Shown piece by piece: positions 20,642 to 33,179 of a stretch of 64,000 bases of DNA (the first letter of the stretch is position 1; each line of letters begins with the position of its first letter). The translations under genes were made by a program, and so were the position numbers. Below the pieces are notes generated by a model. The model did not search any database, was not told where the DNA came from, and worked only from the letters and a program-made list of their open reading frames with translations. This DNA comes from Adiantum capillus-veneris (taxonomy: Eukaryota > Streptophyta > Polypodiopsida > Polypodiales > Pteridaceae): assembly GCA_014529385.2 (NCBI GenBank), contig CM043944.1, positions 66,292,895 through 66,356,894 of the forward strand, written 5' to 3'.

Positions 20642-21189
20642 GAATCCCAAACAGTGAATTTGCTTCCATTAAAGGTATGTAAGCTATGGTTGATGCATAT
20701 GGTGGTAGATACGATTCTATGGAGGCTGGTTCACCAGTTACAGGGTTCTATGGTGAAGTCCTCTACTTTATTTGGTCGGGAGGGAGGGTCAGACATGTGT
20801 TGGAGCTTGGTGTCAGGTACATGTTTTTTTGATGATGATATGCTTGGTGCTGCTTGATATGGAGTAGAAAGGTTGCAAAGGAAAGCATGGAGTGCAGAAG
20901 GTAGGCTATGGGCAGCCTACACACATGGTGGTTTAGGTGCTGGGGTACGGCACTCTGGTGAGCAGTTAGAGATGGGTGGAAGATATCAACGGCAGGTGTT
21001 TGATCCAGGTGGAAGCTATTTGATGAAGGGGGTGGGGCAACTCACTTGAAGTTTTGACAATAGGAAAAATAAAATTGTGTACATATGGGTTTGGTGTTCT
21101 CATAGTGTGTGCCAGGTTTTGCAGGTAGTAGTGGAATAAAAGCTCTTTTGTGGTTGAGCATTAATGTTCAACTAGGGGGTGGACAATGA
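20642..21189 (+). other. X1 internal 3' noncoding region with polypurine tract
   Basis: No coding family is seen. It ends in TAGGGGGTGGACAA (21173-21186) just before the LTR start TGGTACATCC, which is the position and composition of a polypurine tract. Confidence 0.6.
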
Positions 21190-23279
21190 TGGTACATCCA
21201 AAGTGTGTCGATCGTAGAAGGTGGCATGGGCATATATATGCAGGCAAGTAGAAGCATGGAAAAGGACTAGAGAAGCTAGGAGAATCATGGGATGATAGGT
21301 GGCAGCGGAGTTGTATGATTGATGCCGCTTATGGCCAAGGAAGGCTCCTTAAGAGGCTAATTTGAGAAGCACGTGAAGGAGATGGAAAGTGCAGCTTTTG
21401 GGTCCAGGAATAAAGAGTTTGAAGTGCTAAAGGAGCAGGTCTAGACGGCTCATCAAACTGAGCTACGGAGACCAAGTTATTGAAGGTTGAAGTTTCAATG
21501 AATTGCAAATTCTTGCCAGACAGGGCAACTGGGGATGGGTGGTCCAAGTGGAAGCCGAGGTACAGGTGTGTAGAGCTCAATTTATGGAACCTACCCATCT
21601 TTCTAGATTGCGGATCAGAGCTATGGTTTGCATTTTATGGCCAGTTGAAATTTTTCAGGGGGCCGGTTTTGAGCCCACTTGGCTGCATTGGAGGGTGTGT
21701 CGTATGGCATCTTTTGGGCCTCGCCAAAGTTCTTGGTGATAGTGTACATCATGTGGAGTTAACACCAAGTCGCGGCACGTGATTTCGATCCTCGAGCACC
21801 GAGTTATGGCTTGGGAAATCTAAAGGTTCATGAAGATGAACTGTTCGCAGATGATTTTTCAAATTTTGGTTGCCTCTGATCGTGGGCCTGGAAAAGTCGA
21901 GAAGCCACACGGATTCTGTTGAAGCAAGCTGGCAATGCAAGATTTCATCCGGGCTTTGAGGCTTGGTAGTATGACATTGGAGCAGTGAAAGGAAGCCAGG
22001 AGAAGAAGGCTGGGAAAAACGTTGTTTTAAATAAAGTGGGAGGTTTTTTTGAAGGAGTTACCGCCTCACGGGCTGCCACATGGCAGGCAGGTTATCCCGT
22101 ATACACAGAGGCGGGCTAGAGGGACGCACTATATCGTTAGGGCCGTGAGCCCCATTAGGAGCATAAGGTGGAGAGAGGGGAGCTCCCCCTCGTTGGCTAT
22201 GACGCACGGGCGGCGGCCCTGCTAGGCATTGCGCGGCCGGAGCTAGTGGTGGTTTTGCCAAAGCGAGGCGGTGCCAGGGGCGCTCCCGCCCGCGTGGGGA
22301 TGAAGTCGCGGCCGTTTGACAGTGGTGACATGGCACCTGACTAGCCGTGAGTCCCGCAGCTCGATTGGGGCCCCGATTGGGGCCCCAAAGTTTTGAAGGA
22401 AAGAGGGAGGGAAATAGCGACCTCGCTATTGCCTCCCCCCCTCATGGAAGAAGGTGGTCCCATAGTGAAGGGAGGGCCAGCGTGAGAACGTCCAAAGAGC
22501 TAGCAAGGGAAAGTGGAAAGCCGAGATCAAGCAAGGCAATGAGAGAGAATTCAAAGGCCCCAAGAGGAGCAAGTCGGGCGGCCAAATTGAGTGGACAAGG
22601 AGTCAAGATGTGCACACCATGCAATTGTTTCCAAAAAATGAACTATACCGGGTGCAAGCAAGGCAAACAAATTCCAAAAAGAGCTCCAAGTGAAGTGCAC
22701 GAGAGGGGGAGCTCTCATATTTGTCTTTTTTAAGTCTCCTAGACACACCCTTATAAAAGGAGGTATACGTTCATTTTTTGGGGTCTTTGACCAAGGTGGG
22801 ATTTTTTGTCTAAGAGTGTGATTGAAAGTTGCAAGCATGTGTAGTGCAAAGCTTGCCATTGAAGTTGCATACTTGATTGTACTATTCCCCTATGCAATAA
22901 TACCAAACATTTTGCCCCTCTTTCTTGTGTTGCTTCTCCCCATTCCCCTCCTTTTCTCTCGATATTTGTGTATTGGCCAGTGCTTGCAGAGGGTTTGCCT
23001 GCAGCTTGAAGGGTGTTACCAAGAGGGCAGAATCGGGGTGTTTTGTGAGGCGGAAAGGATGAGTTGAGCAGGGTGGGTGCATTTGTGCTCCAAGGTGTTT
23101 TTTGCAAGGTGTGAGATAGTTTTTCTGTGTGCTAAAGTGGAGTTGTTAGTGCAAATTAGCCAATTTGAAGGTGTTCTTTGAGAGGTAAGGGGTGTTGTGG
23201 AATCCCTGGGCTATAGAGAGGCAGATATTTGGTGTGCTGGGTGTGTTCCCTATTCCCCCTCTCCAGCGTCGGCCCACGG
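21190..23279 (+). repeat. X1 complete 3' LTR and GCGT duplication
   Basis: The 2086-bp LTR 21190-23275 runs from TGGTACATCC to CCCTCTCCA and is followed by GCGT (23276-23279), matching GCGT before the 5' LTR at 4212. The middle is GC-rich (22060-22500). A promoter-like CCTTATAAAAGGAGG lies at 22749-22763 and is also present in both LTR copies of X2. A palindrome AATAGCGACCTCGCTATT lies near 22413. The open frame at 22347-22733 has no recognised domain. Confidence 0.8.
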
Positions 23280-23591
23280 ATAGCTTCCTCGAGAAGTTTT
23301 ACGTGCTACCAATAGAAAAAACACACTAATACTTGTGAAGATGAAAATCAATGCACTATGTACATGTTGTCCTACCTATACACATGTGGGTCCCACGTAA
23401 CCACCTGGCTCTAGAAAATGGGCAATCCTTTATTTGATGCATCATGCATGTTCATGTACATATGCGCAATCACTTCTTCCAAAAAACTCCTAACATAATT
23501 TGCCCATCCCCTAGCCTGCTAGATCAACAACACCAAAAAGTGATATGAGACTCCCTGCGTCACAGGTCTCCTCATCCCTCACATACATTAC
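23280..23591. other. Spacer between X1 and El2
   Basis: About 300 bases with no gene. It may hold the truncated 3' LTR of El2, since pol of El2 ends at 23592, but I find no matching LTR copy on the other side. Confidence 0.4.
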
Positions 23592-24930
23592 TTATTTTAC
23601 AGACAGCTCATCGTGCTCCACCATCATTAATCTAGCATGATATAATTGAAGACGCAATTCATTTACCATTGACTTATGTAGAATCCCATCCAGGTTAGCC
23701 AAATAATATGTACCATTCGGAAAACACTCCACTACCTTGAAAGGGCCTTCCCACTTAATTTGAAACTTCTTTTGGAATGTTTTTTCCAGCTTACTGTTGT
23801 AGCGCAAAAGCAAGTCATGTTTCTTGATATCCTTACTTTTGACCTTTTCATTTATCTTTGCTAAAGGCCTTATCTTGCATTTGACCATAATGTTACAATG
23901 TGCTCATCCTATCTAGTTGAACCTCTTGTAATTGTAAGAGCCTCTCTTTGAATGCATCACTAGACGTCCCAAGCAACTTCTCTAACATCTGACCATAAGC
24001 AACTCTACTTCCACAGGCAATAGTGGTTCCTTTTCATATACCAAATGAAATTGAGTAAACCTTGTACCTGTCTTTACCGCAGTATGGTAAGCCCAAAATG
24101 CACTAGGCCATTCCAAATCCCAATTCTTTTCTTGGTGCTCTATCACTTTTGAAAGAATTTGTACCAACTCACCATTGAATCTTTCATTTAAGCCATTACA
24201 TTGGGGATAACAAGGAGTGGTATGCTAGTGCCTAATCTTCATCTTTGCGCATAAAAAGTCTAGCAGTTTCCCTAAATCCTGGCCCCTTATCCGAAAGTAG
24301 CTCTAGTGGCACCGCAAACTTGCAACATATTTCATCGTTCACAAATTTTTCCACATCCTTTGCAGTGATTTTTTTTACTGCTATAGCCTTTTCCCATCTA
24401 GAGAGGTAGTCCACTGCAGTCAAAATATAGCTTTTTCCCCTGCTTGTGATAGGTAACGGGCCTATTGCATCAATCCCCCACTTTTCAAACACATCAAACG
24501 CCATAATGGTTTGTTGTAGCTCTGGCTTCAACACTCTCTTCCCATCTTGACACCTATTGCACGACATACACCAATGGTGAACATCCTTGTGCCAACTAGG
24601 CCATACATACCCCTCTTGTAAGATCTTATGCAAGGTGATCTTTAGAGAAAAATTTCCACCACATGCGCCTTCATGATTCTCTTCGAACACTCTATAAAGC
24701 TCCTCCCGCCAAGGTACACGTCTCAACACAAGATCAGCCCCTTTCATGTACAAGACATCGCCAATCAATTTGTACATGGATGCTCTATGCATAAAACCAT
24801 AATTCTTAGACTTTTGAATGTCCTTCGGAATGATTCCTGTTAGCAAAAACTCCTCTTCTTGAGCCAAACTTTCCCGGCCATGATAAAGAGGTAAACTAGT
24901 CCTCAACACAAATAGCTCCCTAATCATACT
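23592..24930 (-). pseudogene. El2 integrase
   Basis: The frame 24232-24927 carries a zinc-binding motif (ENHEGACGG, then HHWCMSCNRCQ), the first catalytic Asp in WGIDAIGPLP and the second in LLSDKGPGF. The core continues at 23982-24167 (WPSAFWAYHTAVKTGTRFTQ). The C-terminal domain is at 23592-23888 (FQIKWEGPFKVVECFPNGTY). At least two frame breaks separate the pieces, near 24230 and 23890-23980. The region carrying the catalytic Glu falls at a break and is not clearly readable. Confidence 0.8.
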
Positions 24931-24949
24931 TTGAGATGCTTCATGTGCC

Positions 24950-25640
24950 TCTCCATTTAGAGCATGTTCAATGTGTCTGATCCTCCATGCTTCAAACTTT
25001 TTAACATGCCTTTAATTCTGAAACACATTTCCTTCAATGAGGCGTTCTTGCTCTTCCACACACCCAACACTTGCTTCAAAACTAACAAGGAATCACCTTT
25101 TATGCTCAACCTTCTAATCCTATGCTTCAAAAAAATTTGTAATCCGGCTTCCAACGTAGCATATTCAGTCTCATTGTTACTATGAGCATCCAATTCAAAC
25201 CCTCTCTTGCATACTAGCTTCCCCTCTGGATCATAAAGTGCTATACCCCCTCAAGCTGCATCATGGCTCTTTGTGTATGAGCGATCAAAGAACAACACAT
25301 GTGCATTGCTGATCATAACACTTCTTGAACTACTCTTCTCACCACCTCTTCCTTAACAAGAAGGGATTCTCCTTGTAAGTCAACAAATCAACTAGGGTAG
25401 CTCTTGTATTGTCTTCCACTAAAATAGAGAACTCAAACTCTTGCAGCTCAATTACCCATTTCTTGACCACATTTGACATGTTAGTGCCATTAATTAAATG
25501 TGGAAAAAAGGCGTAACTCATAAAGAAAACTAAAGGTCGTGGTAGCAAGTAATAACAAAATCAAGGACAAGCAAATATTACAGTGGCCATCACTAGATCT
25601 ACTTCTGACAATTTTCTTTCTGCTACCAGCTTCACTTAGC
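24950..25640 (-). pseudogene. El2 RNase H region, including a second archaeal-type RNase H
   Basis: The 25339-25548 frame (VVKKWVIELQEFEFSILVED) is the end of the standard Ty3 RNase H and tether. From about 25300 down to 24957 comes a separate RNase H-like fold: VLFFDRSYTK with a stop, GGIALYDPEGKLV, SNNETEYATLEAGLQIFLKH and IKGDSLLVLKQVLGVWKSK. The NNE-EY and GDS-LV patterns are those of archaeal-type RNase H acquired by Tat elements. The first Asp box reads DRS where DGS is usual. Confidence 0.7.
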
Positions 25641-26652
25641 TTTCACAATACACTGGCATCATATAATGGATGCCCTTTCCCTTTTGCAATAGCATGGATC
25701 GAATGGCATCATCCCCTACTGATGGATTTACATAAAACACTTGCTCCCAATCAGGAGCCTGCATGGCTGACAACCCCCCTAATACCTCTTTCACCTCTTG
25801 AAACACTTCTTCACACTTGTCATCCCATTGCAATGGATCATTCTTTTCCACTTGTTGTAATGGATAAAGAAGCTGTGAAGACAATGGAATAAACCGTGCC
25901 ATGTACTTCACCTTGTGTATAAAGGTTGTCAAGTGCTTCGTACTCGTAGGTGATGGAAGAAGAATAATAGACTTAACCTTGTCTGGATCAGCCTCAATGC
26001 CATTTTCTGATACCATATGACCCAATAACTTCACCCTTAGCTATGTTAGATGACATTTCTTTGGATCTAGTTGTCCTCCACATTCATCATATCGAGCCAA
26101 TACCATCTGCAGCTTCTCATGGTAATCAAACCTACTGCTGTATACACAGAAGTCGTCCATAAAAGCTTTAACACAACTACGAATGAATGGTGCCAATACC
26201 CAATTTTCTCTCTCTTGATAAAGGGATGGTCCATTTGTCAACCCAAATGGAAATACCGTGTAACAATAACAACTCCATGGCGTAATGAAAGATGTCTTTG
26301 TTCAGTCTTTAAGAGCTATCTTCAATTGAAAATAGCCTGAAAAACCATCACACACACTGTACCTCTCAGAATCTACCATTGAATCCAAAATCTGATCGAT
26401 GAATGGAAGAGGATATGGGTTCTTCTTAGTGGCTGCATTTAAGGGTTTAAAATCGACACAGATCCTCCACTTTCCATCCTTCGTTGGGTTGACTACTACT
26501 GGACTCACCCATTCCGTGGTTTCCACTGGAATTATGAACCCTGCCTTCAATAACTTGTCCACCTCTTCCCGCAAGGCTTCCATCTGCTCTTGAACCATTC
26601 TTCTTAGCCTTTTCCGCACTAGCTTAGAACCTTCCTTCAACTCTATATGCAT
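25636..26652 (-). pseudogene. El2 reverse transcriptase
   Basis: Three frames in order: fingers and palm at 26302-26652 (VSPVVVNPTKDGKWRICVDF, then DGFSGYFQLKIAL), the catalytic box FMDD within VKAFMDDFCVYS at 26041-26241, and the thumb-connection at 25636-26034 (GHMVSENGIEADPDKVKSI, then YPLQQVEKNDPLQWDDKC). The catalytic Asp pair is intact, but frame changes near 26040 and 26290 break the protein. Confidence 0.85.
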
Positions 26653-26909
26653 CTCTTATCCTTTGAACCCTCATATCTCTTCATATGCAGTAATGAATAA
26701 ATCAGGAAAACTAGCTAGCATGTGCAAATATATCTCCTTCTCCATAGCTGAGAGGTCTCCACTAATCATTTGTGTCATCAATTCTTACTTCTTTGGCAAT
26801 TCAACCTTGCTTTGCATCAGCCCTTCAATCACTTCATATGGCCCTTCAATTTTATCTTCAATATCATTTGCAAATGCAAGTAAACCAGACTCATGGGTTT
26901 CTTTGTCCA

Positions 26910-27380
26910 TCAAAAGAAATGCAACATCAACATCCTCATCACTAATGGTAGTACTATCACTATCCTCGTCTGTCTCACTGTGGAATATTCTTCATCACTA
27001 GACTCATCCTCATCTTCGTAAAGATCCTCCAATACTTTCCTTGTGTCCATATTATATAGCTTCTTGGCACCTCTCTTTCCATAGAGGCTAATTGTACCAC
27101 GTCGCCAATCTTGAACAGCTCCCATTGCACGTAACCATGGTCTGTCCAGTATAATAGGATATGCTCCCAACCCCGCTAGCATCACATGAAAATCAACCAC
27201 CACCTTTGCATCATATGTATCCACTTCTAAATGCTTTACAACACCCAAAAATTTTACTTTTTGATGGTTTGCCAATCTGATCCGGAAGCCTGACACCCCA
27301 GCCACTGTAAGACCCATCTTCTAAATGCATGAGTGTGTTATGACACATATTTAGGCTCCATCATCAACATAACCTTGTCC
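26910..27380 (-). pseudogene. El2 protease relic
   Basis: HAFRKMGLTVAGVSGFRIRL can be read across a frameshift near 27317, then VVVDFHVMLAGLGAYPIILD and RPWLRAMGAVQDW. This matches the flap and C-terminal half of a retropepsin. The catalytic Asp region at about 27330-27362 reads VMLMMEPKYVS with a following stop, so the active site is lost. Confidence 0.6.
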
Positions 27381-28474
27381 CAGAATTTTTTATTTTGTAC
27401 CACACATCTACTATTGTAAAAATATCTGATAGCTCATCCATCGCCCCAACACCTTCATTGAACCTCTCTCTGGTCTGCTCCATTGGGTTAACCATCCTCT
27501 TCCACTGTTGTTTCATCTTAGGCACCATCTCTATGAGCTCCCCAAAAGTAACGTTTGCTTTCTTGCTTTGTCTAACACCATTCCTGGTTCTTTCTTCACC
27601 TCGTGTGGCTGATTTGCAAACCTCCCCCAACCTAGATTATTTTCCACATTACCTAGCATGTTTAGGTTGAGATTCTTCATTAAATCTACCACTTGTCTCA
27701 TGCCTTGCCTTAGCCCATCATCTTGCACTTCTGGCATAACTTGAGGAGTAACATAAACCACTGGTTCATGATGAACCTATGGCATGCGACCTTGCGAAGA
27801 ATCCATAGGCTAAAATTCAAACCTCATGGGCAAATACTGTACTCCTAGCTGACTCATTCTTCTCGGCTTCCACTCTTTGTTCCTTGCTACCTCTAGTATA
27901 TCTTCATATGTCCTAGGCTTCTTTAGCTCCATTCTCCAATGTATATTCTCCCAAAGACCGGCCAAGAACCTGTCCTTCTTCATCATGTTAGGTGGGGGTA
28001 CCTGTGGTGCTAAGTCCTTGCACATCCTCTTCCATGCCATTGAAAACTTACGTATGTACGCATCTACTGGCTCACCTTCCCTTTGCACCAAACCTTGTAC
28101 TTCTTGCCACACTTTGTCAGATCTTCAGGCTTCACAAACTCCACTTCCAATCCATGCCTTAGATTGTCCTAGCTTAATCTCAGAGGTGGATCTATTGCAC
28201 GCAACTCCTATTCAAATTCTTCGGAGCAAACTCGTGCATCACTCTTCAAACAGATTTGGAGAAGACGTAGCATCTGTGCAGGATCGTGCATCTGATTGCT
28301 AATACAGGCAACCTCCATCTTTTCCAAAAAATCTTCCACATTTTCATCACTTCTTCCATGAAATTCCGAATAAGAGAAATCCATGGCTACCCAAGTTTCA
28401 ATGCTTTGAGAACCCCTTCTAACACATGTGCAAGAACCCAAACTTTTTACTAATTCGATCCCCAAAAACTTCAA
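27364..28474 (-). pseudogene. El2 Gag relic
   Basis: The likely start is Met at 28384 (MDFSYSEFHGRSDENVEDFL), similar to the gag start of El3 (MAFPNFYGKPGEVALDFL). The frame 27810-28112 holds MMKKDRFLAGLWENIHWRME, comparable with LKKDCFLAGLYPILREKV in El3. Frame breaks lie near 28200, 27800 and 27600. The downstream part (27364-27761) is a gag-protease linker. Confidence 0.7.
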
Positions 28475-28486
28475 TGGAGATCAACT

Positions 28487-28705
28487 TTAGATAAATACAA
28501 ACACATGCACATCAAATGAATTTTCATAGTTAATTATCGGAATTACAACAGGCAAAGGGCATTCCAATATCTCTCTTAATCTTGTTGGCCCGAACATAAA
28601 GACTATGCGCTGCTGGAAAAAAATATTCCTGGACACTTGAACATGTATTTGTATTCTTTCTGTTAAATAAAAAGGAGTGATTTGAGGTTTTCTTTGATCA
28701 TCCAT
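28487..28705 (-). CDS. Small pre-gag ORF family (El2)
   Basis: A 72-residue frame starting MDDQRKPQITPF (ATG at 28705; the frame is open from an earlier Met at 28729). The core FFQQRIVFMFGPTRLREIL and the tail VVIPIINYENSFDVHVFVFI match the family in El1 and El3. The ATG overlaps the TAA of an upstream open frame as TAATG (28707-28703). That upstream frame is open for about 40 codons but has no recognised domain, so the overlap may be chance. The gag start follows about 100 bases downstream. It stays open although the rest of El2 is broken. Confidence 0.6.
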   Translation of the reverse strand: MDDQRKPQITPFYLTERIQIHVQVSRNIFFQQRIVFMFGPTRLREILECPLPVVIPIINYENSFDVHVFVFI

Positions 28706-28823
28706 TAAAGCCAACCATGCAGCTCCCAAGAAGGCAGACCTGACTTATCCTCTGATTTTGACAGAATTTCAGTAGCATAACAACATAAATGGCTCAAAAG
28801 ACCAAAAAACCAATCATCACAAC

Positions 28824-29966
28824 TTGGAAAATTTATGGCAGAGTTTCCCCAGAAGTAGAGCAGTAAGAATCCAAAATATAGATTGTATATCTATGCATAA
28901 TTTGCCAACAATAGAACTCGAGCATCAAGTAGGAATCACTAGTACAAAGCCTATGGTGGCGAAGTCACAAAAAGGGTGCTATCATTTTTTTCATGGGTTC
29001 TCTGGCTACAACCAGTTAACCATCAAAGAAAAAGATCAGCATACGAAAGCTTTTGCAACAGAGTGGGATATATTTTCATACAAGGTAATGACTTTCGGTC
29101 AATGCACCTACCACTTTTCAGAGACTAATGAGTCTTGCATTCAAGGAATATCTTAGACAATTTTTAGAGATATACATGGATGATCTTTGTGTTCATTCTC
29201 ACCTGAGAAGTGATCACATAACGCATCTAGGGAAAGCCTTCTAAAAGTGTAGAACTTATCGTATTTTCTTAAACCCTAAAAAATATATCTTTATGGTAAG
29301 ACAAGGTAAAATTTTTGGGCCACATTGTGTCCAAAAACATGATTTCCACTGATCAAGAAACGATACAAATAATTGCCGCACTACCAAGACCAACAAAAAT
29401 GAAAGAAGTGCAGACATTTATGGGAAATTGTGGGTACTATAGATGCTTCATATATATGTATGTTGTAATAATGGCTAAGCCATTGTATGCCCTCATTGCT
29501 AAGTTTGAATGGATGGAAGAATGCAAGCAGGCTCTTCACAAATTGAAGCAGCGACTAATTTCTGCTCTAGTTCTGCAAGCCCTTGACTGGAGAAAGATCT
29601 TTAATGTTCATGTTGACGCATCAGCCTATGCCATAGGATGCATATTACCCCATCCAGGAGAGAAGAAAATGGATTTTCCCATTTGCTACTCTAGCCGGCA
29701 GTTGAACAACACGGAGAAAAAATTATATCACTACGAAAAGAGAGGGTCTAGGAATGATATATGATGTCAAAAAATTTAGACACTACCTTCTCGCAAACAA
29801 GTTCAATTTCTTTGTAGATCAGCAAGCACTATTATATCTGATAAACAACCTTGCAACACTAGAAGGATTGTTTGCTGGTTTATACTACACACACACACAC
29901 GAGAAAATCACCTTTCGAGACTGTTCCATGGGGAAGCACCTGAAGGTATTGATGATGATCTTCTAG
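28824..29966 (+). pseudogene. Plus-strand Ty3 RT-RNase H relic
   Basis: 28824-29156 holds HGFSGYNQLTIKEKDQHTKA and an equivalent of TFG-CTY. IYMDDLCVHSHL (catalytic YMDD codons at 29173) follows in another phase. 29315-29764 holds GHIVSKNMISTDQETIQIIA, FMGNCGYYRCFI and RNase H residues VHVDASAYAIGC and YSSRQLNNTEKKLYHYEK. 29754-29966 continues with VKKFRHYLLANKFNFFVDQQ. Frameshifts near 29160, 29310 and 29750 inactivate it. A possible integrase zinc tail (SCDICTKQ, about 30300) could extend it. Confidence 0.8.
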
Positions 29967-30890
29967 ATTCGTATCTATTTAACATTGAAATGGTTTTGAG
30001 GTGGAGTGAAGAGGTCATCCATCTACTCACAATCGGATCATTAAAGGTGTAAAGAAAACCATCAATAATACATCAAACAAGAAATCTCCAGCTTTTAGCA
30101 AGATGACTGTACAAGCACATTAAGAATGGGATTTTGAGACTATGTGTACAACCAAAAGAATCCGAATACTACCTCAAACAGACTTATATACAACATACGA
30201 GGTTTCACATGGGGAAACGCAAAGATAACAAAGGCTAAAGAGAATAGGAGTTCACTAGAAAAACATGAAAAAAAAACAACGTCCATACTTATGTAAAATC
30301 CTGTGATATCTGTACAAAACAACCTCTAGTGGAGCATGCCACCTTGTTTTGAGTAGCACAATGTTGCGGAAACAAAGCACACCACCCATAAAGTGCATGC
30401 AACACAACCTAGATCCACATAATTTCAATCGAGGACACAAATGAAACGATAGGCACACAGAGGAAATCTCTTTATCTTGTCAGGTTGAGACCATCCTACA
30501 CATACAACACTCTAGAAGACCAACTCAACCGCAATCTAGAGTCTCACTACTCTCAACTACACCACCTAGCCACATACACACAAACGGAAGGAAACTCACA
30601 TGCCTGAGTCGTACAAAACTTAAGGAACACTATCCCCTCACTAGGATACATCTGTCCCTAAGCCTCTACACTCAAAATCCTTGATCTAAACCTATCTGCC
30701 GAAAACGCGTATAAAGACAGAGCTGTATTTTGAAAGTACCCAAAATTGTTTGACTACCTATGTGTATCTTATGTTGCTACAGTTCTAATGACTACTTGCA
30801 CGCAGAAAACAGACATTGTTTGATATACTTACAATTGGAAATAGATCGAAGATGCAGGAGTGTGTATGATCCATTCCGCGAGGAATTTTT
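29967..30890. other. Mostly unassigned; possible integrase zinc-finger trace
   Basis: Only a weak trace (VKSCDICTKQPLVEHAT at about 30292-30342, plus strand) fits the end of an HHCC domain. The rest shows no recognised coding or RNA feature. The word ACGCGTATAAAG occurs at about 30707, as in the repeats near 36.6-37.1 and 40.6 kb. Confidence 0.35.
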
Positions 30891-30899
30891 GGCATCAAT

Positions 30900-31310
30900 G
30901 TGTAGCTCTTGTCGATGCTACCGCAATAGTGTAGTCGGATCTACAATGTGATGAGCAAGTGGGGAGTAGCGCCAGGATGAAGCTCATGCTCTCTCTCTTC
31001 CTCTCTTACACACAGTAGATGACAATGCTAAACTATGATTATGATAAAAGCTTTTTTTACAAAATGACATGGGTACCTTATATACTAAGGTCACCTTAGC
31101 TTAAACCTAAAATAGAGTTTGAGGGGTCAAATGGCTTTGTATTTAAAATTTGGAAGTGCCATTGCACCCCACCTTCTGTTGCTAGACTACCTACTTATTA
31201 CAAATGATGTTGATAACCATAATCCACATCAGTCCATAACTCTCAGAGAATAATAATTTGTTGAGTTATTTTATGCTGTTGACCGAGCCGTCAATACTCC
31301 CCCCCTCCGG
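30900..31310 (-). repeat. Probable LTR with polypurine tract, minus strand
   Basis: On the minus strand a purine run GGAGGGGGGGAG (plus 31297-31308) is preceded by codons like RDDMIPEGG. It is followed by an AT-rich U3-like stretch, a TATA word (AGTATATAAGG, plus 31076-31086) and a CT-rich leader. This is the usual layout of the pol end, PPT and LTR of a Ty3 element. No partner LTR is found, so the far end is uncertain. Confidence 0.4.
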
Positions 31311-31415
31311 GATCATGTCGTCCCTGACATGACCTGGTTGTCGATGTCAGTTCGGCCTTTGTTGTTGTTTTGCTGTCATGAAGAAAGTATAGGATGCATC
31401 CTTTCTACGAGCTTG

Positions 31416-32100
<685 letters not shown>

Positions 32101-33179
32101 AAAAGGGCTTTATCTGACATTATTCATGATAGATGCCCATCTATGTGCTACCATTTCCATTTATCTCCAAAATTGATATACATGATGTACAAGATATGTA
32201 GATGGCTATCATGGCTTCATATTTGAAAAAAATGAATATATATATATATATATATTAAACCCTTAGGTTGTACTCTCTATGCATAGCCTCCTAATAAAGT
32301 TTAGCTTGATTTGGACTTGTGTTTGATACTTTTTGGACTTCAGTCTCAAAAATGCTTGATTGGAATCTCTAGCACCTTCTGTTTTTGTTAGTACTGCTAG
32401 TCCCTTTTGTTTGTTAGGATTCATTAAGTCACATACAAGATAGAAGATTTATAGTATAAAGATCTACTTCCTCTATACGGCCTTAGTCACATGAAGTGTT
32501 CGATAGGAAACTTTACACTTGATGGGTGCTTTTGTTTAGTCACATCACCCACTTCCTTTGTCCTTGTAGTCCATCCCAAAGTTTGATGGCCATTCTCAAT
32601 CATGTTTCACCTCATGTTGTTGTCAAAGGATGACCAGCATTCTTTCTTACCTCTGAAATTATCCATTGTGCGTATGGCGTTTGAGACATGCTTCATGAAG
32701 TTTTGTCATTTTCCTCTACCTGCTTCTCTTTGCACTGCACGACATCTCTTCGGTCTTTTCTTCATGTGGATTATGGCTGTTTTTTTTAACAAAAATCTCA
32801 AAAAACAACTAAATAAAACTAAAAATGTGTCTTTGTACTCCTCTTGTAGTGCTATTATGAGGGCATATACTCCAAATTTTGTTAAAAATTTGTCACAATC
32901 AAACGCAAAAACTCAATATAACTCACAAAACATTGCCCTCCAATGTTCATATATTAGGTCCACATTTAGAATGCCTCCCCTCTCCTATTTGGAGTCCTCC
33001 TTGATGACAGAGTATCACCAAGGGTATGTGTTGTGCTTGGGCAATCAAAATTTGTGCCTATGCAGGACTTGTAATGTAGCCCTATTATGCATACACAGTC
33101 AATGCATGGAAAATATTTATGATGTGGAAGATGTGGGTATAAGCAATTTGTTTATTGGCATTTGCTGAAGTGGCTTCTA
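32101..33179. other. No gene recognised; TA microsatellite
   Basis: A (TA)n run lies at about 32235-32254. The open frame at 32602-33168 has no recognisable domain and a composition unlike a protein of known family. Confidence 0.45.

Larger units (their letters stand above)
23592..28729 (-). mobile_element. El2: Tat-like Ty3/gypsy relic without recognised LTRs
   Basis: Minus-strand order from 28.7 kb: small pre-gag ORF, gag, protease, RT, RNase H, a second archaeal-type RNase H, integrase. A second RNase H before integrase is the hallmark of the plant Tat/Ogre lineage. Many stops and frameshifts make it inactive. Neither LTR could be paired by eye, so the limits are those of the coding traces. 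Confidence 0.8.

Noticed and set aside
22347-22733. 128-codon frame in the GC-rich part of the X1 LTR
   Set aside because: Not kept in the X2 LTR copies and no recognisable domain; high GC makes long frames likely.
32602-33168. 188-codon plus-strand frame
   Set aside because: No similarity to a known family and no context; likely chance.
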